Source of the DNA: Emiliania huxleyi CCMP1516
Taxonomy: Eukaryota; Haptophyta; Isochrysidales; Noelaerhabdaceae
Length of the DNA stretch: 64,000 nt
Direction: 5' to 3'
Assembly (NCBI RefSeq): GCF_000372725.1
Contig: NW_005200011.1
Location: forward strand, 744,023-808,022
Part shown: positions 1 to 10,600 of the stretch, one piece after another
Layout: each line of letters begins with the position of its first letter
Position numbering within the stretch: position 1 is the first letter of the stretch
Program-made: the position numbers and the translations under genes
The notes under the pieces: model-generated
Seen by the model: only the letters and a program-made list of their open reading frames with translations
What the model was told of the DNA's origin: nothing
The model's database searches: none

Positions 1-300
1 ATCAGAGCTCATAAAATGTACAAAAAAACACCTTACTTTCTGCACGACCGAGTTTGCGCTGATGACCGAGCCGCCGGGTGCCCCGCAGCGGCCTCGCTGG
101 GCCAGAAGAACCGGTCCGCGAGTGCTCCGCAGCAACCTCGCTGAGCCAGAACGTCGGCTCGCGAGGTGGGGTGCTAGTCTGGGACCCATACGTGGCAGTT
201 CCCTTGCTCCAAGCGCTTGCGCTTCGGCGGTAGTGATCTGATCACCCGAATACCACGTTCGGATCGCTCCTCATCGCAAACCCTGTCAGCAGTTCACCCT
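1..300. other. Non-coding flank with a diverged two-copy direct repeat
   Basis: No convincing gene is visible. About 45 bases are present twice in tandem (roughly 70-113 and 118-162), sharing the core CCGCAGC..CCTCGCTG.GCCAGAA. This looks like an old local duplication. Confidence 0.4.
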
Positions 301-541
301 CGGATATGTTCGTAAATAAATAAATAAAACGGGCACGCCAAACGAGGGGTGGGAGAAGGACAGGGTCCCCACCTGCACGAGCAGGATCTTGTAAGGACGA
401 TCAGGGACACAGGGGAACGGGAGCGGGGAGCGCATCGCGACACGGAGGGGGGCTGGGCAGGGTTCACCCACACGACAGGGTCCCAGGGATTCCTCTCTCG
501 TATAGGACAGGTTGCACCCGGATTGTTCCGGATATGTTCGT
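301..541 (-). mobile_element. 5'-truncated LINE-like retroelement (family C) with 13-bp target-site duplication
   Basis: The insert (314-528) starts on the plus strand with an AAATAAATAAATAAAA tail, so its 3' end is at the left and the element lies on the minus strand. It matches the left part of the copy at 21546 for about 200 bases. The 13 bases CGGATATGTTCGT occur exactly at 301-313 and 529-541, flanking the insert. A terminal microsatellite tail, 5' truncation and a target-site duplication together indicate target-primed reverse transcription. It lies about 120 bp upstream of the GH7-like frame. Confidence 0.85.
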
Positions 542-658
542 TTAAGAGCTACGTAAACTGAAAAATACTTTTCATGACAGGAGGGACTTGCGGCGGCGGG
601 CACCTCCACGCGGCGCCGGGTCCTCAGCGCGTGGAAGTGCACGAACCGTCCTGTGTGT

Positions 659-1843
659 ATGTCCCTCTTACTGCAGCTCAGCGCCGTGGCGCAGCGCACG
701 TTCGGTCCTGTGGGAGGGGGCCACGGCTGGGCAGCCGAGCACGGGCAGGCACCGTCTGTGAGTCACGGCGCACTGACTGTGCACGGTGACTCCCGGCTCT
801 ACCTTGTGCGCGACTCGGCGGGAGAGGACTGGGCGAGGCACTCCTACGTGCGCCTCGACCTGGGTGCGTCTCCCCTGCGCTTCACGATCGACACGAGCAA
901 CGTGCCGTGCGGCTGCCTGGCATGCGTTTACTTGGTGTCAATGCCTGACCCAGAGGCTGGCCGATCCAACTATTGCGACATGGCGGAGAATGTGGCGCCT
1001 GGCTACCGTGGTCAGACCTGCATTGAGATGGACATACTCGAGGCAAATTCGCACGCGATGCAGGCGGCAATTCACACTGAGGTTGGGGGCGAATACGGCT
1101 CGGGAAATTGTGATCGGAATGGGTGCTTCATGCGCGTTGGCGGGCCGCAAGCCGACCGGCCCCGGCAAAACAGCTACGGCGTTGGCAATGACCGGCGCAT
1201 AAACAGCGCGAGGCCGTTCGACGTGGAGGCGAGCGTTGACGTGCAAGGCCGCACGACGATCATGTTGCGCCAAGAAGGGGTGCGGGTCACGTCGTTTGAC
1301 CCTCGCCTCGCTGGGAACCCGCAGGGACAGGGCGTGCCGGCAGCGGCATTGCAAAAGACTCTGAGTGCGCAGGGCACCTTGGCGCTCGTGGCTTCCATGT
1401 GGCGGGCGAATGACCTCGCGTGGCTGGATGGCGGCTGCGGTCAATGTGACCTCAGCCGCGCCTCCTTCACTATCTCGAATCTTCAGTTCTCTGGAATGGC
1501 TAAGCCGCCGCCGCCGCCACCGCCGTCACACCCTCCGCCGCCGCGGCCAAAGCCCCCGCCTGCGCCGCCGGATCCCGTCCAGCCACCGCCGTCACCACCA
1601 CCACCATCGCCGTCCCCTCCGCCGCCACTGCCGCCACTGCCGCCGCCGCCCTCTCCATTTCCACCGCCCTTGCCGCCGCCGCCGCCGCCAGTGTCGCCAC
1701 CCTTCTTGCTTGGAACCACACCCGCAAATGCAGCGCTCGCCGCGCTGAGCGGTGCCCTACTGATTGGCGTTGCAATAGCGGCCATGCGCATCAGTCTTGG
1801 CTCGAAGCCGCCACCACCGCCGGTGCATGAATTCGCCATTTGA
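659..1843 (+). CDS. GH7 (cellobiohydrolase/endoglucanase)-like protein with proline-rich stalk and C-terminal membrane anchor
   Basis: The frame matches glycoside hydrolase family 7 (retaining beta-1,4-glucanases). In order it shows an RLYLV strand, the SNVPCG motif leading to VYLVSM, YCD, the catalytic signature EMDILEANS (E-x-D-x-x-E: nucleophile, assisting Asp, acid/base), a GNCDRNGC loop, and a closing ASMW..ND.AWLD..CGQC stretch followed by FTISNLQF. After it come about 75 residues of SPPPP-type proline stalk, a hydrophobic helix (NAALAALSGALLIGVAIAAM) and a short tail. The N-terminal part of a normal GH7 domain (about 70-80 residues) is absent and no clear signal peptide is seen, so an upstream exon is probably missing or the gene is 5'-truncated; 659 is simply the first ATG of the frame. 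The layout suggests a surface-tethered enzyme acting on cellulose or similar glucan, possibly the cell's own wall or scale material. Family call firm; activity inferred. Confidence 0.8.
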   Translation: MSLLLQLSAVAQRTFGPVGGGHGWAAEHGQAPSVSHGALTVHGDSRLYLVRDSAGEDWARHSYVRLDLGASPLRFTIDTSNVPCGCLACVYLVSMPDPEAGRSNYCDMAENVAPGYRGQTCIEMDILEANSHAMQAAIHTEVGGEYGSGNCDRNGCFMRVGGPQADRPRQNSYGVGNDRRINSARPFDVEASVDVQGRTTIMLRQEGVRVTSFDPRLAGNPQGQGVPAAALQKTLSAQGTLALVASMWRANDLAWLDGGCGQCDLSRASFTISNLQFSGMAKPPPPPPPSHPPPPRPKPPPAPPDPVQPPPSPPPPSPSPPPPLPPLPPPPSPFPPPLPPPPPPVSPPFLLGTTPANAALAALSGALLIGVAIAAMRISLGSKPPPPPVHEFAI

Positions 1844-2415
1844 TTGTTGTGCGGTATCTCCCCTCAGCTAACCAAGGATTGTACCGGCAGGCGTCCGGGG
1901 AGATTGACGATGGCGCTGCTGTGCAAACTCCTCGCGCCGTTGAAGTGGGCTGGGGACGCGAGCCGCCGGCCAGAGGGGTGTCGGAAGCCGTGACGAAAGT
2001 TCACTCTGGCATCATCTTCATTGTAGGCCGCGACGGGATGGATGACAGGGGCGAGGAGATGCAAGCCCTGCAAGCGTTGCTGCGAGCGCGGGAAAGCAAG
2101 TATGGGCGCCGAGGCCGACGGGCTGTTGCTCTGGACGAGGGCATACGCGAGCACGGAGGGGCTGGCGAGTATGACCGCACGAGCGAGCGGTCGCGCGGCA
2201 GCTGGCGCGAGGGACAGGGCAAATCGACTGCAGACCGCGATGCCATCGACGACGCGCTGCGCGCCGCATCCTGCCGCGATGGTCGGCCCCCCAGGCGGGG
2301 GGGCGTGATGAGAGCGAATGATGGGGTGATGGACTAGGTGCTAGACTACGTGGAGCACTTGCCTTCGACGTTTTTTTACTTGTGGCCGGACGTTACAATC
2401 GACGTGCGAGAATCG
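1844..2415. other. Gap between two proline-stalk membrane protein genes
   Basis: An open frame runs through 1840-2337, but it has no recognisable domain and an Arg/Gly-rich, non-conserved appearance. The reading frame of the next gene is open upstream of its first ATG, so part of this stretch may be an unrecognised 5' exon or a 5' leader. Confidence 0.3.
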
Positions 2416-3484
2416 ATGCTTTGCGCGATGAGGATGGGGCAGGCCGCGGGGGCCACTAATGATGCACCCATCCAAAGCCTCGCGCTCACAACAAACCGAA
2501 CTCGACTGTACCGTCGGGATGGCAACGGCTCTTGTGCATGGCTTGTGACATCCCGTACAGAGCCGGATGCGGCACATGCAGCGGCATGCGAGGATCACTA
2601 TGTCGAGTTGGCAGGAGAAGACAGCGTGGCGGCGGCGTGCAGCGGCGGCTGCGTCAAATGCGAGTACGTGCGCCTTCCCACGTCTGGCATCGACAGTGCT
2701 TGGGGCTGCCGTGAGGCTGACACTCTCTACACGCCTTGTGCCCTGCCTCCATTCCCACCACCGCCCGTGCCACCGTCCGTGGTCAATGTATCTTCGGCGC
2801 CGACAAGCTCACCTCGGACACCACCCTCGACGCCGGGCCAGCCAATCTCGCCTCCATCGGCCATTGGATCGCGGTCACGGCTCCGGCCGGGACAAGTGGG
2901 TGGCATCACAGTGGCCTTGCTCCTCTGTCTCGCCGGCTGCGTGGGCTGCGGGATTTGGTACAGAATAAGGTGAGCAGAGTCTGCAGCCGTCCGCCCATGG
3001 GAAGCAGAAGCCCGATGACCAAACCGATCCACACCGCACTGCATGCCCCGTCCACAGGCGCGACCCAAACCGAGACGTGTGTGTCTTCCCGACCTGCATC
3101 TGCCGCTTCATCGCGTTGCACGCATTCCGCTACGAGCTCAACCGCGAGCAAGCAAGGTGGGAGAGGGACGCTCGCCGGGCGGAGGCGGCTCGAGAGGCAG
3201 CAGACATGAAGGCCCCGCCCTCGACCGCGCCCGCCTCACCCGAGTCCAGAGACACAACCCCAGGTTCGATGCGATGGCCAGCCCCAGCTCCTTGTTCACC
3301 CGGGTCCGTGCGCTCGTCGCTATCGGGGCCGCGGAGTCCTGGGCAGGGGCATCCCCAAAGACCATTGGAGCCGGAGCGGGACGGACTGAGCCCGGACGCG
3401 ATGAGAATCGGAGTGGTGCGGTCGTCGCAAGGCCACGTCGTCGTCGAAACCTCAGACGGCATGACGCGTATTCGTCGAGTTTAA
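2416..3484 (+). CDS. Single-pass membrane protein with proline-rich stalk (two exons), unknown function
   Basis: Exon 1 carries a cysteine-containing ectodomain (motifs NGSCAWLV, CSGGCVKCEY, WGCREADTLYTPC), a Pro/Ser stalk and a transmembrane helix (GGITVALLLCLAGCVGCGIWY). Its apparent stop at 2971 is avoided by a canonical intron, 2970-3057 (AAG|GTGAGC to CCACAG|GCG, 88 bp). Removing it joins the frame exactly to a cytoplasmic exon ending at 3484, which contains a charged segment (WERDARRAEAAREAADMK), a Pro/Ser region and a C-terminal GHVVVETSDGMTRIRRV. The first ATG of the open frame is 2416; an upstream exon with a signal peptide is expected. It sits directly downstream of, and on the same strand as, the GH7-like gene and shares its stalk-plus-anchor design. 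I do not recognise the ectodomain family. Confidence 0.6.
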
Positions 3485-4452
3485 GCATGCCTTTTCGTGC
3501 CCGCCGTCCCTACGCAAAGCAGTCGCGAATCCCGACGCCAGAGAGAGTGAATCCGACCATCGCGCTGACGCATTCTCCACTTTCGGCTACCACAACCACA
3601 TGAGCCCGGCCTGCACTCCGACGGAGCACGACGGCTGTCTAGCCTGTCGCGCAGAGGAAGCCCAGGCGGCCTCACCAGAAGTGCGCACTTCCACCAGGCG
3701 ACGTCCGAGTCACCCATTTTGTCGTCACAGGAGGTCTTCTGCGTGAAGAGCGGATATCGCGAGGAGGTGCGGTTCAATTATTAGCGAGCTCCCACTACAA
3801 AGTTAAGTGGATCGGTTGTTGTACACGAGGTGCGCTGCTTCTCCGAGTCCAATGAGGCGGCGGGGAGGGGGCATGAGGGGACCACGCCAATGTATTTGAC
3901 GTACCAGGTGAAGGCTGAGAAAGAGACCCTCCGCGAACGCCCCTTAGTCACCCCACATCCCCCCTTTTGAGCAGAGCTGCGAATATCGAGAGCCGGAGTT
4001 CTTCGCTCTGGCTCGCTTCGAGGTTGTGATGGCCATCCTCATGTGTGTGGTAGAGCCTTGCGTTGTAGAAGAGGAGCAACTCGGGCATGACTCTTGGCGC
4101 CTGCAATAGGTTTGTGGCTTTGTTGAGTGCGCAGCGGCGCAAACGGATCCTCAGCCGCGATCAGCAATACCGAATCCAACAATACCTGAAAGGATAACGT
4201 GACGTGTAGTGTAACGCGGAAGGTGTGCGCACACCCGGCGGTGCTCCGCTGCGCCTCGTTCCAGGACCCAGCCCAGGACCCAGCTCTCCCAGCACGCATA
4301 TGTGATTCTGTTACGAGGTACTATTGAGAGAGCAATGGGAAGAAAATTTTGTCGTCGCTACATCACGCACAAGTATTAATTTGCTTTCATGCACCTCTCA
4401 CTCACTACATGCACTGGACTCTCGACGCGTAGCCGGCGAACGGTATATACTC
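3485..4452. other. Intergenic region, no gene supported
   Basis: Only short frames without domain signatures. One possible small plus-strand exon (about 3731-3780, VFCVKSGYREEVRFNY then stop) follows an acceptor-like TCACAG, but nothing connects it to a gene. GC content is lower than in the neighbouring genes. Confidence 0.4.
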
Positions 4453-7423
4453 TCACGACCGGAGCTGCCAACTCCCCGTCCACAGGCGGCTCACTGCAGC
4501 TGGCGGGGCTCCTCCCCAACGCCACGGAGGTGGACCCTTGAGTAAGGAGATGAGCTCGAACCGCTCGCTGTCGCTCAGCCCGACGCTGCGCGCGAGGCCA
4601 CTCATCTCCTCTTCGGTCCACAGCTCGCGCATCGCTTGCACGTCGTCGGACGAGCAGCCGCCATTCTCCGGCGTATCCCACAGGTCGAACTGCGCTTCGA
4701 AGGCAGCGCCATGCTTCTCCAGCCAGCCGAGCGCCCGCAGCACCTCGCCAAGCGGCTGCGCCGCAGCAGCGGCGCCACCGCTCCGCTTCCTCTTCCCGCC
4801 CCTCTGCGCTGCTCGCGCTCGGCCCAAAGCCACCCTCGCGCCAGTGACGCTGCGAGCTCCGGGTGGCGGCGGGGGCGGCGGCAGCCCGGCGGTGCCGCCG
4901 CGCGCCTTGTCGCACTCGTGGCAGTACCAGTCGGTCTCGGGAACACGGCTCAGCGGCGGGTCGAGGCAAAAGATGTGGTATGGCGCGTCGCAGCCGCTCT
5001 GGCCGTCGCCGCACAGGATCATCTGCTCCTCCTTGTCGGGCCGGTCGCACACGCGGCAGCGCAAGTCGTCCTCCTCCTCCTTCGCCTCCGCCTCCTCCAC
5101 GGCCGCCTCCGACGTGCTGTGCTGCGGGCAGAGGTACGAGCCAGCCTCCGCCTCCGCTTCAGTCTGGAAGCCAGCGCAAGCGAGGCACGCCCAGCGCGAG
5201 CAGCCGACGGCGTCACACCCAATGGACGCCGTCATCACCTCGCCTGCCTCGTCGTCGAGCACCTCGCCACACTCGCAGCAGTCGAAGCCCTTGGCGTGCG
5301 GCTGCGCCGTTGCCGGAGCCGCTACCGTGGCGCCGGAGGTCGGGCGAGGCCGCTTTTTCGAGCCTCGGTCGGACCGGCCGGCGGGCGCAGGGGCAAGAGA
5401 GGGAAGCATGGAGTTGCAAAGGCTGCACCGGGCCTGGTGTGGGTCGTCGCAGCGCAGCGTGCACCGCGGACACGAGCGGGAGCGGGAACTGTCGCTCGCT
5501 GCCTCAATGCCGGCGGGAGGCTGGTCGCTCGACGGCTGAACCAGCAGCACGGCGGGCGGCGGAGTTGGCACAGAGTGAGGCCGGGTGGTGGTGGTGGCGG
5601 TGGCGGCGGCGGCAGCGGACACCGGCGGGGCGGCGGGCAGCGGGGCAGCGCTGGGCTTCTTGAGCCTCTCCGGCGCAGCAGTAGGGACGACGTTTTTGCG
5701 CCGCTTGGTGGCTTGAACCGCCGCCGCCGCCGCCGCCGCCGTTGCCGTCGCCACCGCCGTCGCCCCTGCCCATGCTTGAGCCGCGTCAAGATCGTCTCGA
5801 CGCTTTGTGAGGCGCTGAATGCGTGCCCGCGCTGCGGTCATGCCATCCTCGATCGACCTCAAGTCATCGCGCAAAACCTTCTCGTAGTCGTCGATCTGCT
5901 TGAGGCGATTGCCGTCGGCGGCGGTCTGCGCCGCGCTGCGCTTTTGCGGGAGCTTGCCAAGCAGCTTGATGTTCTTGGCCGCCTTCTTTTGTGCCTCAGC
6001 CAGCTTCGCTTGTGCCTCACTCAGCATCGCCTCCACCGCCTCCAACGACGCAGCGTCACCCGCACCGCCGTTGGCATCGCCCGCGCCGCTGCCGGCGTCC
6101 GTTGTGGCAGCGGGGAAAGAGGCGCGGGGCTCTGGGCTCCCCGCCGCGCCCTTGGACTCCCGCCTCTGCAGCCTTTGCTCAAACGGCTCGGGGGGCGGCG
6201 GGATGGAGGATTGGCCAGAGGAGGGAAGCAGACCTGGACGCGCTGCTGGACGTTCCGCCGCTGGCGCCGCCGGCAGCACCGAGGCTTTGGATGGGGGCGC
6301 AGATGCCGCCGCAGCGGCCGAGGCCGGTGCATGTGCCGGCGCCGCTGCCACCGGTGCTGCTGTCGGCGGCGGCGCAGTTGCCGCCCCCGCCGTGATGGGC
6401 GCTGACGCTCTCGCAAGGGCCGTGCCTTCCGCAGGGAGGGCCGCTGCGGCCGTGCGCCGCCTCTCGAGCACGCTGGCGGGGCAGCCGCCGACGGCGAGGC
6501 GGCGCGCCTTGATGGCCCGCGCATACTCCAGCGCGCCCTCCTCAGCGGTGTGGAACGCGCCAAGGGAGCAGCGTTGCTCACCGCTGCGCGTGCCGACAAC
6601 CACGTGCACGCTGAAAGGCGGGTCTCCCGGCGCAGCCGCGCCGCTCCAAGTGACGCCGCGGAAGCCGGCACTGCCGCTTCCTCGGAGGAGGCAGAGCCCC
6701 TCCGCCTGTGCCGCGCCGTGCGGGTCACGGTCAGGAGAGGCAGCAGCAGGAAGCGGAGAAGAAGCCACAGCAGCGGGAGGAGGAGGCGCAGGAGGAGCAG
6801 GAGCAAGAGGACGAGCGGGAGCAGGAGCAGGAGCAGCGTAGGCGGCAGAGGCAGCGGCGGGTGAGGCAGCGGCGGGTGTGGTAGCGGCGGGTGAGGCAGC
6901 GGCGGAGGAAGCAGCGGCGGGTGAGGCAGCGGCGGGTGAGGCAGCGGCGGAGGAAGCAGCGGCGGAGGAAGCAGCGGCGGGTGAGGCAGCGGCGGGTGAG
7001 GCAGCGGCGGAGGAAGCAGCGGCGGGTGAGGCAGCGGCGGGTGAGGCAGCGGCGGGTGTGGCAGCGGCGGGTGAGGCAGCGGCGGGTGAGGCAGCGGCGG
7101 GTGAGGCAGCGGCGGAGGAAGCAGCGGCGGGTGTGGCAGCGGCGGGTGTGGCAGCAGCGGGTGAGGCAGCGGCGGGTGAGGCAGCGGCGGGTGAGGCAGC
7201 GGCGGAGGAAGCAGCGGCGGGTGTGGCAGCGGCGGGTGAGGCAGCAGCGGGTGAGGCAGCGGCGGGTGAGGCGGAGGCAGCGGCGGTGTGCATCGTAGGA
7301 AACGAAGGCAGCTTCGCCGCCGAAGCGTTGATCGCTCGCGCTTGATCCCACTCCTTCGGCACGTCAAAGAGGCTGTCGTCCCAAACCGCAGCGGTGGCGT
7401 CCGGCGGCGGCGGTTGGTGTGGC

Positions 7424-7475
<52 letters not shown>

Positions 7476-7590
7476 GCGGTGGTGGGCGGGGATGCAGATG
7501 AGGAGGCGGTGGCGGCAATGTGCTCCGGTCAATGACATCCAAGCTTGACCCGGCTCTGGCCTCATGTGAGCAGGCCGTTCTGGGCGCCAT
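4453..7590 (-). CDS. AP2/ERF-like + RanBP2-type zinc finger + tandem PHD finger nuclear protein
   Basis: Single 1045-residue frame with ATG at 7590. Domains: residues ~26-65 polyproline; ~100-243 tandem AAASP repeats; ~305-365 an AP2/ERF-like domain (GFRGVTWSG, then LGAFHTAEEGALEYARAIKA); ~515-605 a charged coiled coil (MLSEAQAKLAEAQKKAAK); ~707-730 a RanBP2-type zinc finger (SCPRCTL..ARCSLCNSM); ~767-820 a PHD-like finger (CCECGE to YLCPQH); ~842-892 a canonical PHD finger (CRVCDRPDKEEQMILCG, then YHIFCLDPPL, WYCHECDKA). The last ~100 residues are helical (GEVLRALGWLEKHGAAF.AQFDLWDTPEN) and unassigned. PHD fingers usually read histone H3 tails and AP2 domains bind DNA, so a chromatin-linked transcription regulator is the natural inference. 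No intron is needed. It lies about 100 bp downstream of the receptor gene on the same strand. Confidence 0.85.
6845..7290 (-). repeat. 15-bp coding minisatellite encoding AAASP/AAATP/AAASS units
   Basis: About 29 copies of a 15-base unit (plus strand GGCAGCGGCGGGTGA and variants GGAAGCAGCGGC, GGGTGTGGCAGC) keep the frame of the AP2/PHD gene. Near-identical units in mixed order suggest recent expansion by slippage or unequal exchange. The antisense strand is also open across it, which creates long spurious frames. Confidence 0.9.
7395..7515 (-). repeat. GGC/GGT-rich tract encoding polyproline near the N terminus of the AP2/PHD protein
   Basis: The plus strand is a GGCGGCGGT-type run coding for more than 25 near-consecutive prolines (residues ~26-65). 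The length is likely polymorphic. Confidence 0.8.
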
Positions 7591-7689
7591 TGGCGGGGAG
7601 GAAGTCCACTAGTTTTTTTTTCTTAGCTCCTAGCTCGGCCGTCAGTCGGCCCGACCGATGTGTGTTTTTCCTGCTCCTTCTTCTTTCTT

Positions 7690-10600
7690 TCAGGCCCGCT
7701 CATCCCCTTCCCCCTCCTCGCCCTCCCAGCACTTCTCCTCCTCACGCTCCTCCTCCCCTCGCACTGAACCTCCTTCCTCCTCCCTCCTGCTTTCCTCCGG
7801 CGTGGCACCACCCAAGTCCAACGAACCTTGGGAGGAGGAGGGTGGGCGAGTCGACCGCGCGAACGTCCGCCTGACCTTGACGGTGATCGGCCTGTCGCTG
7901 GCTGGCACGGCGCCCAGATTGCGCAGCAAGTGGCGCATCTACAGCACAAGGCGCCCGTGTTAATCTGTGGGGACGAGGGAGACTCCCTCCGCGCGGCCGT
8001 CGGTGCCGAGGTCGTGCGGTGCTCCAAACCCGGGTAGAGTGCCACCGCCATGGTGTCGAAGAGCCTGTACGGATGGATCTGCAGCTCCCGCGGCGCCTGC
8101 TCGTACACCTGGTCAAAGGCGCATGCGCCCTTCGCCAGGTCTTGCTCGTGCGCCATGGCGATCGTGATGTCGAGATCCATGGCCTTTTTAATGGTGCTCG
8201 CCATGATCTCAAGTGGGTCGAGAAAGGCGCTCTCGTTGAGGTAGACCAAGAGGACTGTCTTTCCGCGCACAGGATTGCTGTGCGCGAGCACGGGCGCTGC
8301 CTCCCGAACAACCGCGCTGCCGGAAATGTCAGCGAATCTCAACTCCCTCGCCACAACCCGCGCGCCGGTATTTTCGTTAGAGAACAGGATGGTGACGGGC
8401 TCAACAAAGCAGTGCGGCCCGAGCTCACCAGCCACCTTGAGGCCGCCATCAAGGGCGCTGGGGCTTCGTTGGTAGGTCGGAAGGTGAGCCAACGCTCGCA
8501 AGACGAGCATCTTGAGCGAATCGAGCTGTCGGGAGAGCGGGGGCGCGTGAGAAGGGGCCCCGTCAAGTCTCAGGAACGGGCTGGCGGGAGGGCCGCCTGG
8601 AAATCGCCGATGCGTGCCCAGACAATCGGATCTTGCGCAACACCTTCTCGATCACCTCGTCGGGCCCGCCATACTCATGGTAGCCCGCCGGCGACTGATC
8701 GACGCAGTATTGGCGGCACTCACACATCATCTCATCGGCTGTAGCTCCTCCCTTCTGCTTATCCGTTTCAATCATTGCCACGATGTGCTTTTTCAGACCG
8801 AGAGATGCGTAGACCTCGCGCCTACACACCGAGGGGAGGGGGGGGGGGGCTGTTCGCCTGCTGGCAAGCCCAAGCGCAAAGGAGGGGGCAGCCGGGGCGA
8901 AGCCTGCAATTATTGCTCCTAAAATACCCCGCAGTGAGGAACATGACCACGATCGCCGCTTCCTCCACCGCCTTCTCCAGATCACTGATCTGTTTCAAAT
9001 TCACGACGTCGAGCCAGACGCGCGCGCCCGGGAGAAGCAGCTGTAATTGCCGGACGAGCACGTGTGTCTACGAAAGGCGCGCTGCAGGAGGTGAGGGACA
9101 AGGCAGGGAGGGGAGAGCGGCTCGCCTAAGGCACCTGGTCTTGGCCAGTGCTCCACACGTGGGACATGAAGAAATGGAATCGCGTCCTCTTTGGTAGACT
9201 CAGCACAGGTGGGCGGTCGTTGGAGGCGAGCCTGATGATTGGCTGCTGAACGGCCATCCAGGCCTTGGAAGCGACCACGAGGCAAACGACGACGAGCATT
9301 GCAATCGTGAGAGCGACAACGAACACGCTGGTATTGTACGCGCTGTCGAGGCCAAAGAAAGTCGAGCACGTGTCACTCCACCGCCGCTCCTCGCACAACC
9401 GGAGTACCATGCCCCCCGTGAAGAAGCAGACGAGCAGTAGGTTGGCCGTGATGGCCAGGTTGTGGTCGGCGACGCCGTTGTACGGGCGGGCCACGGCGAC
9501 CATGGCGAGGTAGAGGGCGCAGACGACGATGGCAATGACGAGACGCAGCAATCTGTTGGCCCCGTTCGCCGTGTCGATGAAGAGAACAACGGCTGTGAGG
9601 AAGATCTAGCGAGCACCAGGGGGGGAAGGGGGGGGATGAGCGCATGCTCCATCTGTCTACTTTCGGGCGACGGCACCTTTCGGTACATGTCGATAACCTC
9701 CCAGAAGAGGAGCGCGGGCTCGTAGTCTCGCCACAGAAACGATGACGCCCGCGCTAGCATGGTGATTCGCTTCCTCCGGAGCGCTGATCGGGTAGGGAGG
9801 AGCAGCATAAGGAACCCGATCGGGACGGCAACAGGCCAAATCACGAAGAGGGGCCAAAAGTAGGCTTGCAAGCCTGCCGACTCGTTCGACCAGCCCGGCC
9901 CGCTGTTGCAGGTGAGCGAGAGGTCGGCCAGCAAGAAACTGATCCGCCGACCGGTCTCGTCGTCGTAGGCAAAGGACTCGCACTGCCGCGCCTTGAAGAT
10001 GGAGCGCGAGACAGAGGGCAACACCAAGTAAAAGACGAGAACAAGAGCGTAGAGACATCTCGCGCGCACAGCACGAATAAAGTACTTGCTGCTGCGAAAA
10101 GAGAGGCTGACCATAAGTGACGTGTCCGTTGAGAGTTCTGCGCCTTGACTGCTGAGGGATGTCGACTCATCGGTATGTGGCTCCGATCCTTTCGATCGAC
10201 GCCTGACGTAACGCTTCACGAGCGCATGGGCAGTGATGCCGACGGTCGTCGCAAGCACGAGGGCATACGGCCAGAAGGCGGTAATCAGGAGACGTGTCTC
10301 CATGGAGCCGACGCATGTGGCAGGGAAGCTGAGGTCGACCAGGTCCAAGTTTAAATCGTCCAAGACATCAAGCCAGCTGGTGAAAGCAGGGTGGAGGCGG
10401 ATGCCGTACACGTCGGTCAGTGTGGCCACTACCTGGTAGAAGCTGACCAGGATCTTAAATTTGGGCTGGAATCCGATCGAGCGCTGGACGTTGCAGACGC
10501 GATCAAGGTAGTAGTGCGGCAAACGCTTGATCGCAATGTTGAGCCCGGCAAGGAATAAGACGGCGCCCACCACAACGCCGGCCATAATCGCGAAGCGGGA

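Noticed and set aside
1840-2337. 165-residue frame between the two stalk-protein genes
   Set aside because: No domain and a charged low-complexity composition; kept only as a possible leader or exon.
4636-6405. 589-residue plus-strand frame opposite the PHD gene
   Set aside because: Arg/Ala/Gly-rich shadow of high GC3 on the other strand; no domain.
6021-7565. Long antisense frames across the AAASP repeat (up to 514 residues)
   Set aside because: They are pure translations of the 15-bp minisatellite in other frames; the minus frame with AP2, zinc-finger and PHD motifs is the real gene.
8019-8744. Plus-strand frame opposite the receptor's C-terminal domain
   Set aside because: Shadow frame; the minus strand continues the TIR gene with frame-restoring introns.
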